Shown here: positions 22,596 through 34,204 of the stretch, in pieces | How positions within the stretch are numbered: position 1 is the stretch's first letter | Layout of the letters: each line of letters starts with the position of its first letter | Program-made: the position numbers and the translations under genes | Notes under the pieces: generated by a model | Seen by the model: only the letters and a program-made list of their open reading frames with translations | The model's database searches: none | Told to the model about the DNA's origin: nothing | Source of the DNA: Hypholoma sublateritium FD-334 SS-4 | Lineage: Eukaryota; Basidiomycota; Agaricomycetes; Agaricales; Strophariaceae | Assembly: GCA_000827495.1 (NCBI GenBank) | Contig: KN817548.1 | Coordinates: forward strand, 1-64,000 | Reading direction: 5' to 3' | DNA: 64,000 nucleotides

Positions 22596-24309
22596 TTCAG
22601 GAAATAGTATACTAGGCGTCTCAGTCTATAGTATGTCTCCAGGGTTGTATAGGAGGTGGTTAGGGTAGAAGGTCAGGGTGATTTCAGCCACTAAATACCT
22701 CAAGAAATCGATCTGGAAATGATAGATGAAATCAAACACAACACACCCTCGTTCATAGAAGTCCATTTGCTGATGCACTCAGTCAACAATATCAGCGACT
22801 CGACCTTGCTTCCATCAAGCTGACCATTCTGCACTAGCCCAGGTATGATTTCATTGGATTTGCCATCGATGTTTCGCTGGGAACAGCCAATTGGAAACCA
22901 GGACGTGCTCGGCGTAACCAAAATAGAGACAGAAAGCTGAACAAGGCAGGTTTTCTAGTCTTCCCTTGCGACTATGGAACAAAGTCATTGATCAACAATT
23001 AATAGTACTGTCTTCCATCATCTACCCTCCCTTTAAATCAACAGTCTACTGAGATGTTTCCATCTAAAATTTGGCATTGCGTCGAGAGATGGTCAGTACC
23101 CCTGAGCGTACACCAGGTTTTTTCAATGCTTGCAAGTAGGACGACCATTCTACGATGGCAGTGTTTTTTCGAGATTCGGTCATAACGAGTACGGTTCATA
23201 CTTCACGAGTCCCAGCTCAGCGCGCTTTCCTCGAGCACACTTGGAACGACAAGTCCTGTTGAATAAGTCTCTACGCCGGACGTACGTGCCACTCCGCGTC
23301 GACCCAAAAATTTACATTGCAATACATAGTCACATTATCTCTGCAGTTCAACACTTGTGCGTAAACATCGCGTAAACACAGAATTTAGTTATCAGGCGTG
23401 CCATGATATTTGATTCGTCTACCCAGCTGGTAGTAGAATACTAATCCGGTTCACTTGATTGTGAACTTTATAAATATCCTCGAGCATGATATACCTTCAA
23501 TCTTGAGCTTGATGTCTACAGGGGCAGCGCATGCGCGAACCCATAGCAGGCACCCCAGCAACCCGATGTTTTTAGGTCACCTTAAAACCTCTTAAAAACT
23601 TCGATTACGTGATTTCAGTCCACCTGAAACTACGAAATCAATTGTTTTCAGAATGCCTAAAAACATAAACTCAGTGGGGTGATAGATTTCTAACCTCACG
23701 GCTGGAGTCAAATCTAATCGCACTATCAATACGACTTTCAAGAATAGATCTCATCAAATAATGCTGCACAGCACGGAGCAGTTTGATCGGTGCTTTTTCG
23801 GCGAGTAGAAGTCGGACAGGGGCGCGGCCCGAGCCTGGACGCGAGAGGCGTGTAGGCCACGTGCAATCGATGAAACCGCCCCCATCGCAGGGTATATCTT
23901 CATAGATTCTGGACGCGATAGCGGCTTGCGAACAGTCCATCTTCAACGCGCGCAATTTCTACGTCTCATCTTGCTCATCGCCCACAGCGCACTCGACGTA
24001 ACGGACACAGCCGGCGACGTGATCACGCGACTTTAGCGACGGACGGCCAGGGGTCCCGGCAATTATCGAGACCCCGGGTGATCGGGGCTTCCCACTTCAA
24101 ACTGCAACCACCATCTGCGCCCATCACCCACATCCCCCGCTCCTTTCCCCCTCTTAATATCTGTGATACCTTAGATCTCCTCCTCTCTAGACACCGCCCA
24201 TCTCCAGCTTGGTGCGACACAGTTGGCAGGCCACGAGACGCAGCAAGCCCCCAGAGACAGTCACGCCCCAACATAGACTGGCTGACAGACTGCGCACGCG
24301 GACATTATT
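22596..24309. other. Intergenic, no gene seen
   Basis: Frames at 22921-22700 (minus), 23130-23375 (plus) and 23955-23671 (minus) have no recognisable motif. The sequence near 22600-22700 probably holds the promoter of the disrupted membrane protein gene; 24000-24309 that of the OTU gene. Confidence 0.4.
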
Positions 24310-27014
24310 ATGGCGAAGAAGAACGTGAAGGGTGCAAAGGGGCCTACGCCGCATCGTGAGTCGCTCGCTGCCCCCCTTTCCGGGCTCTCCCTATTTTTTC
24401 CGTTTTGGTCCCTGCGTGCCGCCTTGCCGTTTTTGTCTTTTCGTTGTTTCTTTACTCCGCCGTGCCGCTTGCGCCCGCCAACGGGGTTCGCTGCATTACC
24501 CCGCACCGTTTTCGGTCTGCAGAAGTGGGCTTATACTTTGCGCGCGCGGCGGATCGATCATCACTGATGACGTCTGACGGCCGCCCTAGTGCGTGCCACT
24601 TTCGGGCAAGGCAATGGATGCCATCAAACACCGAGCATTGCATGGAAAATTATCTTAATTTCATTTCGGGACTTTTTCAGGACAGAACTAATGCATTTTC
24701 TCCCGCAGTGCGCTCACGGACGACGCGGTCTTCAAGAGGAAGGGTACGCTGCCTGACTGTCTTCTAGTATTTATACTGACAAATCTACACGCATTACCTC
24801 CTCATTTCACCGCATATATGCACTCCCCTTCCAACGAATCCACACCCCGCCGCCTCAAACAGCTCGTCACATCCAGCGACTCGAATCCGAATGAACAACT
24901 ATCGACACAGCTCTCGCTTCTTGGGCTGTACGCCGCCCCTACGATCGGCGACGGCAACTGCCTCTTTCGTGCTCTCGCGGACCAGGTCCACGGGAGTGCT
25001 GTCATGCACGGCGAGGTACGTGTCCGTCCACTCTAGACGGTGGCCAGACGCTGACGGATTAAACGCTCTCTGCTTACTTCCTTCTTCGGTCTATTTATAC
25101 ACCGGCGGATTGATCTTGCAGGTCAGGAAGCAGGTGTGCGATTGGATCGAGGCGCACGGCGAGCGATACGAGGGGTTCGTCGAGGACGAGGGCGAAGAGA
25201 GCGATGGGCGTGGAAAGCGCCGCGGAAAGGCCGGGAAGACGAAGGATCCCCCCGGTAAGGACGCGGGCACCGCGGGGCCATCGAAACGCCTGCAGGCGTA
25301 CTTGCGGGGGATGCGGGAGAATGGTGAGTGCGCTATTTTTAGTTGCGGGGTGGGAAGCGGCCCGTGGCTGGGTGCCACCCGCGGCGCGGCTGTATGTTGT
25401 CTCCGTACGGCGACTTCCACCCCGTCGTTCTGGCAGTGCAAGATGGAATAATTGGCTTACGCAATGACATCCTTTTTTTTCTTTTGTGAAGCAACCTATG
25501 GCGGCCACATGGAGCTCTCGGCGTTCGCACATATGACACGGCGCAACATCAAGGTGGTGCAGCCCGGCTTGGTGTATGTGATCGAATGGCGCGCGGGCGG
25601 TGGTTCTGCGGCGGCGGAGGCCTCGTCATCCTCAGCTCCTCCATCGCAATCGGACTCGCAGACGGCACACCCAACGAACAGCCCGCCCGCGACCCCCGAG
25701 CGCCGCCGGTCGACGCGCACACCAAGCATCAGTAGCCCGCGGAAGGGCGTGCGAGGGGAGGAGGATCCGAGCGTGCAGAAGATCCGCACGGGGCACGGGT
25801 ACTACGTGTATGAGGAGGTGACGAGCGACGAGGAGGACGCCGCGGACGGGGACGGCAACGCGCCGGATTCGGCTGTCAAGGAGGAAGAGCGCGAGGAGAA
25901 GGAAGTTGCGGAGATCGTCGGCGCTGACGCGGAAGAGGACGCGGGGCCGACGATATATGTTGCGTGAGTTCTCGTCTCTAGTTTGTATTACTGGGCAGGG
26001 ACTGATGGGCGGTGCAGGTACCACGACTGGGAGCACTTCTCGTCGATACGCAACCTTCGCGGCCCGCATACGGGCCTGCCGAATATCCACGAGACGCCCG
26101 CGCAGACGGAGGCGCCGCCGCCGCCCGAGGAGCGCGCGAAGGAGGCGCTGAAGGAGCGCGAGCGCGAGAAGAAGCGGGAGCGGGAGCGCAAGGCGACGGA
26201 CAAGAAGGCGCGCGATGCGCTGAAGGTCAAGCTAAAAGTTCCCCCGAATACCGTGGCCGCGTCGGATGTCCCGCCAGCCGCAGTGCACGACCCGCTGCTG
26301 ATCCCGCTACCCACCTCCCGTACGGTGTCGCCTTTCCCACATGTGTCGCCTACTCCAGACGCGGTGGGGACACCGCAGCGCCACCCAATGTCCGCGCCGT
26401 CGTCATCCGCATCATCCGGGGAGCTACGGGTGCATGCGCGTCAACCGCACCTGCAAGCGGGCACCCCCGGTGCGCGAGCTCAGTATCGCTCGCCGAAGCG
26501 CACGTTCGACGAGTCGAGCGCATCGGGTGGCGAGGACGCAGACGGGCGCGAGGGCCGCGAGAAGCGTTCGCGCACACGCGCGGGGAGCGTCACTGCTACT
26601 GCGGCAGGCGCACACGATATGGACGTGGACGTAGACGGCGAGGCGGCGTCGCCGGACACGCCGGGGCTGTCCGCGCCGGGGACGTCGAGCAGCTCGGAGA
26701 CGAGCTCCGAGGCGTCGGAGGGCTCGCCGTCAACGTCGCCGTCGCCTGCTCCCGAGGTGCCTGGGCCGCCTGTGTCCGCGCCTTCGCCTAAAGCGCTGAC
26801 GCGCCGCCAGCGCAAGGCGCTGGGGCTGCCGAAGCCGCGGTCCGCGCTGGGCCCCGCGGGCGCGTCAGCGGGGAAGATCGTCATTCCCGGGGGGCGCTGG
26901 ACGGGGCGCCCGCTGCCCCCTGCGGCGACGGCCGATGCGGAGGCGGATGAGGAGTGGCGCCGCAATGGGACGGGGCGGCTGGATGTGCGCGGGTTCAGGG
27001 AGCTGAAGATATAG
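24310..27014 (+). CDS. OTU-domain cysteine protease (deubiquitinase), OTUD3-like
   Basis: Predicted cysteine protease that removes ubiquitin. Exon 1 starts MAKKNVKGAKGPTPH at 24310. After introns come ALTDDAVFKRK, then LSLLGLYAAPTIGDGNCLFRALADQVHG, in which DGNC carries the catalytic Asp and Cys. Next come VRKQVCDWIEAHGERYEGFV, LQAYLRGMREN and GGHMELSAFAHMTRRNIKVVQ. After an acidic insertion, YHDWEHFSSIR supplies the catalytic His. The catalytic His is separated from the core by about 130 low-complexity residues. A long tail follows: a charged KEREREKKRERERKA helix, Ser/Pro-rich linkers, and a basic motif, LTRRQRKALGLPKPR, with IVIPGGRW near the end. The motif order is that of OTU proteases. 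Substrate linkage type cannot be read from sequence. Confidence 0.9.
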
Positions 27015-28135
27015 ATCCGCTCCACGCTCTGCCGCGTGCCGGGCGGGCGGGAAGGAGGGGGGGTGCGCTGCGCCGCGACCTGTTGATCTCTAGGTCGCTG
27101 TCCCCCTTCGCTTGGATTTCGTCGAATCCGAGCTCCCCGCGTCGGCGCCCTCTTCCGCATAGGGGTCCTTCGCCGTCTGCTGCCCACTGAATGGGCCTCC
27201 TGCCTATCCCTTCGATGACGCTTATATTCGTCTCCCTCCCCTCGGAGGGTATGTCACCCTTTCCGCCCGCAGAGGCGTGCCTTCAACGCTTTTCGGACGA
27301 TGCGCAGAGGCAATCTCGACACACGGACTCGCTGCCGGATGCTCCCCGAACCCGGCCATCGCCCAGACCTTCGACGCGATCGCCACCGACGCTCCAAACC
27401 AATCTCACTATCTCGTCTGGGCTCCCACTGCTTTCCCGTTTCTCTTCTGCCTGTACATCATTGCATATTTATGTGGCGCGCGCGCGCGCGCCACCGCATC
27501 ATCTCATTGCCTTACGACCTCTGTACACGACGCACATCCACGAACACAACACCGCACAACCACGCACTTACCTACCTGCCTAGTACCTAGTACCTACCGC
27601 ACATAACGTCCCACAATGATCCATTGCATTTCGTTTCGTAGTCACACACACGCTGCACTCGTCCTCGCTTTTTACTAATGCTGCTGCATTGCACTGCAGC
27701 GCCCATGGACTCTCATCGCTCTGCGCCGTCGCCGTGATATCGGGTTACATATACTCTATATAGTACCTGTTGGTTATTTAAATTATAGTACCGAAATTTG
27801 AAAGAATGCTGTCTTGCTTTGCAGTGATAATATTCGAGTGCGGGAATAAGTTCTTCATCGGGCTCATATGATTGTTCTTTGAGTTCGGACCGGCCGGTAA
27901 GCTGAAAGAAAGCTGAATGCGATGCCGTCCTTTGAGCTTGAAAGCCTCTTTGAGGTTCGTCGGCCCGCCGACATGCTTATCTCTTTGACTCGCAGGTCCT
28001 TTGTCGGGTCGTGCTATATAGTGCCACCCCAGACGATGCCAATGGGCAAACTAAATTTCCCCCTGCCTTTGACCCCCCAAGTCAGACTTCGTCCGCAAAC
28101 AGGCTACTGTCCCTCTAGTACATATCTTCGTTGAC
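27015..28135. other. Intergenic, no gene seen
   Basis: Short motif-free frames only. A (GC)n run lies at 27477-27490. The end is the likely promoter of the gene at 28136. Confidence 0.4.
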
Positions 28136-28990
28136 ATGCCTCGCGTCCGCTATACGTTACACCTCGCATCATTTGCTGGTACCAAAGGATGCGTGCAAAA
28201 AATGGCACGCGCCGACGCCAGCGACTCGGAGTCCCGGCAGCATACGCCCGTGCCAGATGCACAAGCTACAATCTTATCAAGCTATTATCCGCTCACGCCA
28301 AACACCACCGCGCCGCTGCCGATCGCGCTGGTCACACCGCTGCCCCTCGTACCGGAAATTGCATTCGGTGTTTTTGCAGAGGAATGGGTGGCGCAACGCG
28401 CCGCCGCGCTCCCACCGCGCTTCGCACGCAAGCTCGCGACGGGGTCGCCTAGGTGGACGCCGTCTGCTGTGCGCCGAGACAAAGACGGCGATATCATCAT
28501 GGACGCCGACTCCGTCTCCCCGCCGTGGATCGCGCGCAAGCTCAGCGCACATCGCGCGGCGCTATGCATGGCGGTAACTCCGACGGGGAGCGAGGGCCCT
28601 CTCGAGCTCGAATACCACTCCAACGCCGGTTCACCTGCTATCGTCGTGGACGGCGCGATAGAGGATGACACCACCGCGACCGCTCCTGTGACATCGCCAG
28701 CAGCCAGTGTACTGGACGTCGGCCCCTGTATAAAGCGCGCGCGCGTGACGGTCGTCGCGCCGAGCGACCGCGTACTACGATCACGGAAGGGCACCCCGCG
28801 ACCTATACCACGCCGATTGGAAAAGCAGGACGGGACAGAGGGACAGCGCGCGGCGCGGATGAAGGCGGTGCGCTTCAGCACGCCCGTCGGGGGAAAAGGA
28901 CAGATGTATGCAGGCGAAGTTGCACGGAAGTGTACTGTGTTCGCGGAGGAGAGGCACGGTTTCCGTATCATCTGCGCGAGCCCGGTTTGA
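28136..28990 (+). CDS. Unrecognised protein with an RVLRSR motif
   Basis: Intronless frame of 284 residues with good length for this density of stops. No known domain. The sequence is Ala/Pro/Thr-rich with DKDGDIIMDADS, IKRARVTVV and APSDRVLRSRKGTPRP, and ends in a more ordered segment (MKAVRFSTPVGG to RHGFRIICASPV). SDRVLRSR also occurs in the gene at 32111 and, degenerate, in the relic at 11735. An alternative start is M at 28202, giving MARADASDSES, similar in style to the MARKSARK start of the 32111 gene. Basic and disordered, so a nuclear role is plausible but not shown. Confidence 0.6.
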   Translation: MPRVRYTLHLASFAGTKGCVQKMARADASDSESRQHTPVPDAQATILSSYYPLTPNTTAPLPIALVTPLPLVPEIAFGVFAEEWVAQRAAALPPRFARKLATGSPRWTPSAVRRDKDGDIIMDADSVSPPWIARKLSAHRAALCMAVTPTGSEGPLELEYHSNAGSPAIVVDGAIEDDTTATAPVTSPAASVLDVGPCIKRARVTVVAPSDRVLRSRKGTPRPIPRRLEKQDGTEGQRAARMKAVRFSTPVGGKGQMYAGEVARKCTVFAEERHGFRIICASPV

Positions 28991-29551
28991 GCACCCCGTC
29001 GAAATTAGGCAGGTTTCTGCATGCCTCTATCGTCTTCTTAGTGTCTACTGAAAATCGTCGGTCTTTCATGTATTTTATATAATTGACTATGTTTTGTCAG
29101 ATGAAGATGCGAAGTACTCCCCTTGTAATTGTATATGTACCTTGTCGACTCAGTATGATATTGCAGAATACGTAGGGATGATTTTGTTGTCCAATGTCTA
29201 CGATTCGAAAAAATGACCGACTCGGGATCCAACTGGTTAAATCATCTATAGCTTCGCTGGAAAAGATGCTGAAGTCAAACACGGGGGAATCTTTTCAAAA
29301 GCTTTCGCCCTCGAGCTCGAAAAGTACATAAATATCCCGGCTAAACAAAACGACGTTTGAGTTGCGTATAAGGTTTTGAAAAGTTACGTAAATCAGGTGC
29401 TCGCGGAGTCCAGAATGCAGACTGATGGCATCATTTAACGATAGGGTTGACAGCACTGGCGCTTGGCCTTCGCTTGGTTACATCCTTTCATATCCACACC
29501 GACTTGAAAAGTCAGTAGCCGTCGAGCGGGCTCCTGCACTCCATCGCATCA
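28991..29551. other. Intergenic, no gene seen
   Basis: AT-richer spacer with only short frames; promoter region of the BTB gene. Confidence 0.5.
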
Positions 29552-30718
29552 ATGTCAAACGAGACTCCACCGGCCAAACGAAAACGAACTGAAGATCCAG
29601 CGGCCGAGGATGCGGAAACAACTAAACGAAGCGCGCGTTTCTGGTTCGACGACGGGAATGTGGTCCTACAAGCAGGGAACACGCAATTCCGCGTGCACCG
29701 TTCGCATCTCGTCCTCCACTCGGAGATCATGAAGGACTGCTTTTCGTGTCCTCAGCCTGACGGTGTGCCTGCGGTCGAAGGATGTCCCCTGGTGCATCTG
29801 CCTGATTCAGTGCAGGACATTGAAAACTTATGTGCCCTTCTTTACGGCCTGTATCAGTTCGTCATGAATGTTATTCTGAGTGCTTCTAAACTTACTAATC
29901 TCTATTCCAGCATCGATGTTCAAGGCATCGACACCTCCTACTTGGGGACAATGATACGTATGGGCCGAAAATACGACATTTCCTTCTTCAAAATCTCGGC
30001 GTTGAAGTGCCTGCGAGATCTGTTCCCGCGGACCTTAGAAGAGTGGGACGTCTCCCATTTAGAAGTAAAAAAAATTATTCTGCGCTCACCGCCCTTCTTG
30101 TTCGAGGTCGTCAACATGGCCTACGAAAACCATATCCCGTCTATCTTGCCAGCGGCCTTTCTTTCGATGTACAAGCTCTACAATCTGGTATGTCACCGAC
30201 GTTTAAGTATTTCCTATAAACCGAAATCTCATCATCTGTCTCAGGGCACACTCACATCAGGGTTGAAATTGAAATCCAATCTCCCGGGTGAACCTGACCA
30301 ACGTATCATGCTGGAACCTCTGGCTTTGATAGACTGTTTGAATGGTCGGACCTCCATGGGATCCCTAACCCAGTGGATGTTAGATGATATCGGCCTTGGT
30401 ACCTGGAATCTTGACGGTGATGCCATATATGCCGTCCCTTGCTATGATTGTACAGATAAACCGATGTGCTCCAAGGGCTTGACAGAACTTTTTGCAGCCC
30501 TGGTGAGATTGGGAGTCAATTCTCGCCAAATCCAGATCCCGAAAACATTTTTGGAGATATGTGACACGTACAGATTACTGGAAGAAGAGGGTAATCCGTT
30601 CTGTGACCCTTGCATGTTAGTTCTCCAGGAAATATTCGACAAAAACAGAATAGCAATGTGGGACGAATTTCCTGCCAATCTCCCGTCCTGGCGGGATACC
30701 AAAGATTTCGATACATAA
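29552..30718 (+). CDS. BTB/POZ domain protein
   Basis: Typical basidiomycete BTB protein, which as a family serve as protein-interaction modules and often as cullin-3 adaptors. A basic N-terminus (PPAKRKRTED) is followed by RFWFDDGNVVLQAGNTQFRVHRSHLVLHSEIMKDCF, the characteristic beginning of a BTB fold. Then come CPLVHLPDSVQDIENLCALLYG and RMGRKYDISFFKISALKCL. Two introns appear to read through in frame: one starting in the gttcgtcatg at about 29858 and ending before 29912, the other from gtatgtcacc at about 30189 to ctcag at 30244. Removing them restores LYG-SIDVQGIDTSYL and LYKLYNL-GTL. The C-terminal half has Cys pairs (CYDCTDKPMC, CDPC) and no other named domain. It resembles large expanded fungal families with unknown partners. 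Confidence 0.85.
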   Translation: MSNETPPAKRKRTEDPAAEDAETTKRSARFWFDDGNVVLQAGNTQFRVHRSHLVLHSEIMKDCFSCPQPDGVPAVEGCPLVHLPDSVQDIENLCALLYGLYQFVMNVILSASKLTNLYSSIDVQGIDTSYLGTMIRMGRKYDISFFKISALKCLRDLFPRTLEEWDVSHLEVKKIILRSPPFLFEVVNMAYENHIPSILPAAFLSMYKLYNLVCHRRLSISYKPKSHHLSQGTLTSGLKLKSNLPGEPDQRIMLEPLALIDCLNGRTSMGSLTQWMLDDIGLGTWNLDGDAIYAVPCYDCTDKPMCSKGLTELFAALVRLGVNSRQIQIPKTFLEICDTYRLLEEEGNPFCDPCMLVLQEIFDKNRIAMWDEFPANLPSWRDTKDFDT

Positions 30719-32110
30719 ACAGCATTGTTTCTTATTTATGAAAACCAAACCCAATCAAAATGATTTTGAATAGATCAAGGAATCCTTATCAGTACCAACG
30801 TTTTTCTAGTGGCAATGTCAATTCAGATCGCTATGAGCACGTAAATCCATCCCAGAAGATACAGCAGATTGGAAAACTGAAAATAGAGTTGCATTATAAT
30901 ATGCCCTCCGTTAGCACAAACACCCTTTGAGTTTGACGAGCGCCGCGGCACCGTGTGTTTCCCACTAACCCCAGACACGCCTTCTAGGGTGCGTGAACTA
31001 TAGCCAGTGGGCTCCAGATAAAATGATCTGCATCTTTCCAGCGGAAGGGCATCGGGCTCCCCTCCGGAGAATAGTATGCCTCTCGTTGAGCTATTTGTCG
31101 ACTGGGGTGTTCTTTCCGGAACTGATGTTATTAAACAGTGCAAGCGCAAGAACAGGCCCAAACGTGTTTGTGGTGCTTACTTTTCTTTGAGGCAGGGTGA
31201 GTCCCACCTGAAAGGTTGAAGACAAAGGGGATGCTGTGGTCTTTGTAGGCGCTCTCTAGTGGCTGTTTATTCGATCATTCCCTTTATCTAGGAATGTCTT
31301 TGAAGCGCCTAGTACTCTTTGTTGAACTTGAGCTATATAACATTCCCCCAGGCGCGTCGAATGTATTCCTGGTTGAACCGTATCACAACCATTTCTTCGC
31401 CCCCTACACCCGATCCTGATATCTGACGCATGACCCGCCTCTCATGGAAGTCACCTCTGTCGCAGGCGACCAAAGCTAAAGGATGCATGCAAAAAAAAAC
31501 AGCTCGGACGCCACTGGTTGTCAGGAACAAACGTACCTGTCTCCGACAATGGGAGGTGTGGCCCATCTTCGAGGTCACCGAACGCGTTATCGGGACAAGG
31601 CATTCTGTTGCCCCGTTTGTAGCGACCACTGCGTGCGCAAAACCTGGAAGCAGAAGGGTCACCACCCAGCGAAAACACGCCGTGTGGGATGGATGACGCG
31701 CCGACGCCGGTGCTGGTGCCCGGGTGCCTGACTCGGATGCGATACCTAAATTAGGCGCCCGTGCCGAGGTCAAATCACATTGTCCTTGAAGCCACATAGA
31801 CTATCTTTAGAGTGTGGACCCAGCTTTTCCACTGTCCTCGTCGCTTCGATTGTTGCCAGTTGAGTGTTGACCCTTGGGTACCCCCGGAAAGCTTGAAAGC
31901 GAGGGACGTCGAGGCGGTGAAGGCCACTGTCATCCCGCGGGTCCTTGCAAAGGGGTAGTTACCTGCCACTTACGCAATTGGAGGTGCCACGTCCCTAATT
32001 GGTGCTGGGGATGACCGCCGGCCTCGCGACGCGGAGCGGCTATAAAACCAGGTCGATATTCCGCCTAGGACCCCCATCACGTCCCCGCACCCACTTACTC
32101 TCAGCTCAAA
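30719..32110. other. Intergenic; 31690-32005 matches the inverted relic at 12 kb
   Basis: No intact gene recognised. A 112-codon minus-strand frame (31161-30823) ends in a hydrophobic segment but has no motif. The minus-strand frame at 31797-31333 overlaps the part that is duplicated, inverted, at 12261-12345. Confidence 0.45.
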
Positions 32111-32770
32111 ATGGCTCGAAAATCCGCTCGCAAAACGCGCACTACCAAGCCAGCGCAACCGCCGATACGAATCGTATCGTTATTAGATGCAGCTTTCGCG
32201 GAACTCGTTATCGAATTCTACGAAGGTTCGATTACTTGGGCCGCGCAACAATCTGCGCGCGCCGCCGGAAAGCAACGGGAGAAGGAGAACCAGCCCGTGG
32301 ATGAAGAGACCTCGCGAGTGGCGCTGGGCAGCGCCGCTCCGACCAAGCACCCCCTCAAGAGGGTGCGCACAACCCCAGCCGTCGGAACGAGCGATCGCGT
32401 CCTACGCTCGCGCCAGGCCCCTGCCGTTCTTACCCAGGCAGCGCCTGCCCCGGCTCGTGTGGAAGAGGCCATAGACGAGGAGCGCCCCCGCAAGCGGGCG
32501 CGCACGGTCGCGTCGGTAACTGCAGCGGGACCGACGTCGCCTTGTCTTGCACTCCCTCCGGCTGCAGGATTGTCCGGTGTAAGTGAGGGGCCGAACACCA
32601 TGGCCACCCACAAACGCGTTCTGCACCTGCGGGGTGCTACGCTGCCGAGCGTTGTCGAGTCGACGGCAGCTCCACCGCCCGAGGTGGAACTCACCAAGCG
32701 CGTGACTGCACCGCTGCCACCTCGAGCAAGGCTGATCGGTCCCGGGATGAACCCAAACTTCATATTCTGA
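32111..32770 (+). CDS. Unrecognised small basic protein with KEN and RVLRSR motifs
   Basis: Intronless, 219 residues. A basic start (MARKSARKTRTTKPAQ) is followed by a short predicted helix (IRIVSLLDAAFAELVIEFYE). Then come KQREKENQPVDEE, PLKRVRTTP, SDRVLRSRQAP and the basic cluster RPRKRARTV, ending RLIGPGMNPNFIF. KEN is the APC/C degron word, but a three-letter match is weak evidence. No known domain. A decayed inverted copy at 11735-12034 retains the KEN to RVLRSR part, and the gene at 28136 shares SDRVLRSR. A TATA-like tataaa at 32040 lies about 70 bases upstream of the ATG. Nuclear localisation is plausible from the basic clusters. Confidence 0.65.
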   Translation: MARKSARKTRTTKPAQPPIRIVSLLDAAFAELVIEFYEGSITWAAQQSARAAGKQREKENQPVDEETSRVALGSAAPTKHPLKRVRTTPAVGTSDRVLRSRQAPAVLTQAAPAPARVEEAIDEERPRKRARTVASVTAAGPTSPCLALPPAAGLSGVSEGPNTMATHKRVLHLRGATLPSVVESTAAPPPEVELTKRVTAPLPPRARLIGPGMNPNFIF

Positions 32771-33068
32771 AAATTACGGGCTTAGTTTCTCTGTACTTGT
32801 ATCTGATATGGCCTTGCTGCTACCATTGTGTTATCACTGCTCTCCGAACGCTCTCTGTACTATTACCTATACTTCAAGTTGTGCATGGAACCGATCCATT
32901 TAAATAATTACATATCTATCTTGGTACACCAACTCTGTTACCGATCTATCTTAACCTAATAATTACCTTCTTGCATGTACAACTGTAGAGCACCAGTGCT
33001 CCCCAATATTAACAACAAGTATTCAAGCAGTCCATAAAACCAATCTCACCCACTCTGAGGCACCCGAG

Positions 33069-34204
33069 CTACTTCGGCTGCAACTCCCTATTTAAAAACG
33101 GACACGCCTTCGCCCACTCATCCACAATCGCGCAAATCCTCTCTTCCAGGTTATATTCGTCCTCATCGAACGTGAGCGCGGATATATTTCGGAGCGCGGG
33201 GAGCACCCCGGGGAGCTGCAAAATTAACGTCGGTCAGTATCGATGGTGAGCGAACAAATTCGGCGAGCGCACGTCGTGGATCGAGGGCTCAGTCTCGATT
33301 CGGCCTGCGAGCTCGGCGGCGTAGCCCATGTGCACCGCCTCTATTTTGAGGAGTGAGGTGTGGATCATCGTTCGCAGGGCTGCGAGGGGGCCGCTGGCTG
33401 GCTGGAGCACCAACATCGCGCTGGCGTGATCGTCTAACTCATTGAACGAGTGGACGAGTACAAGCCCTGGTAATTGAGATGCAGATCAAGAGGTAGGGGT
33501 GGAGATAAATGTACAGTCTTACCATCACGGGCAAGGTGCGATTCCTCGAGAATGCCTTGCCTCAGCTTATATGTCATTTCGACCGGGAACACACGCGCAC
33601 AGAGCGCCTCCGACTGCGTGAGCGCAGATAGGATGACCGTGTGCGTACTCTCGAACACGTCCCGCGGCGAGCGCGTCGCGTTGCGCCGCAGGGAGATGCA
33701 GCTCAGGTACAGCGCGTACCCGAAGACGAACGACGACGCGGTGCAGTCGATCGTCTGGAACGACACACTGCCCCAGTCGGAGGGGTGGCGTAGCCGCATC
33801 CCGAGGTGGCTAAGGTAGACAAATATCTCGCGCATAGTACGCAACAGCCTATTAGACGATGTCAGAATGTATGTTATCTGTGCGGTAAAGATGAGCTACC
33901 TCACATCATCGGAGCGTGTGTTCTTGGGTAGATCAAAGGCTTTTGCCACTAGTTCGGTCGCGATTGCCTTGAAGGTAGGTGACACCTGGTGCAAGGTCTC
34001 AACCATGCTCTTTTCCCAGGTCGTGTCGCCAGGGGAGATGCAGATAGTGTGCACCGAGTCACAGATAACAGCCAGCAGGATTTTATGCAGCAGCTCGTTG
34101 GGCAGCGCGAGGTCATTCGTGATATTCTCATACTGCGCCCTCTGTGTTCCCCAGGAACCCTCTGCGACCGCTGCGGCGCCTTCCTGAGTCCTGGGTGTTG
34201 ACAT
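33069..34204 (-). CDS. F-box-like protein, weak match, four exons
   Basis: Starts MSTPRTQEGAAAVAEGSWG at 34204. LALPNELLHKILLAVICDSV looks like the first F-box helix, but the rest of the motif is not convincing. Introns inferred: about 33901-33851 (joining SDDVR to LLRTMREIFVYLSHLG), one near 33523-33474 (after SHLARDG), and one ending just before LPGVLPALRNISALTFDEDE. The last exon ends WAKACPFLNRELQPK with the stop at 33069. The middle exon, with DCTASSFVFGYALYLSCISL, is helical. There are no LRR signatures. It is shorter than most basidiomycete F-box/LRR proteins. Confidence 0.65.

Noticed and set aside
30823..31161. 112-codon minus-strand frame with a hydrophobic end
   Set aside because: The hydrophobic segment alone is not enough; no conserved motif or splice partner supports a gene.
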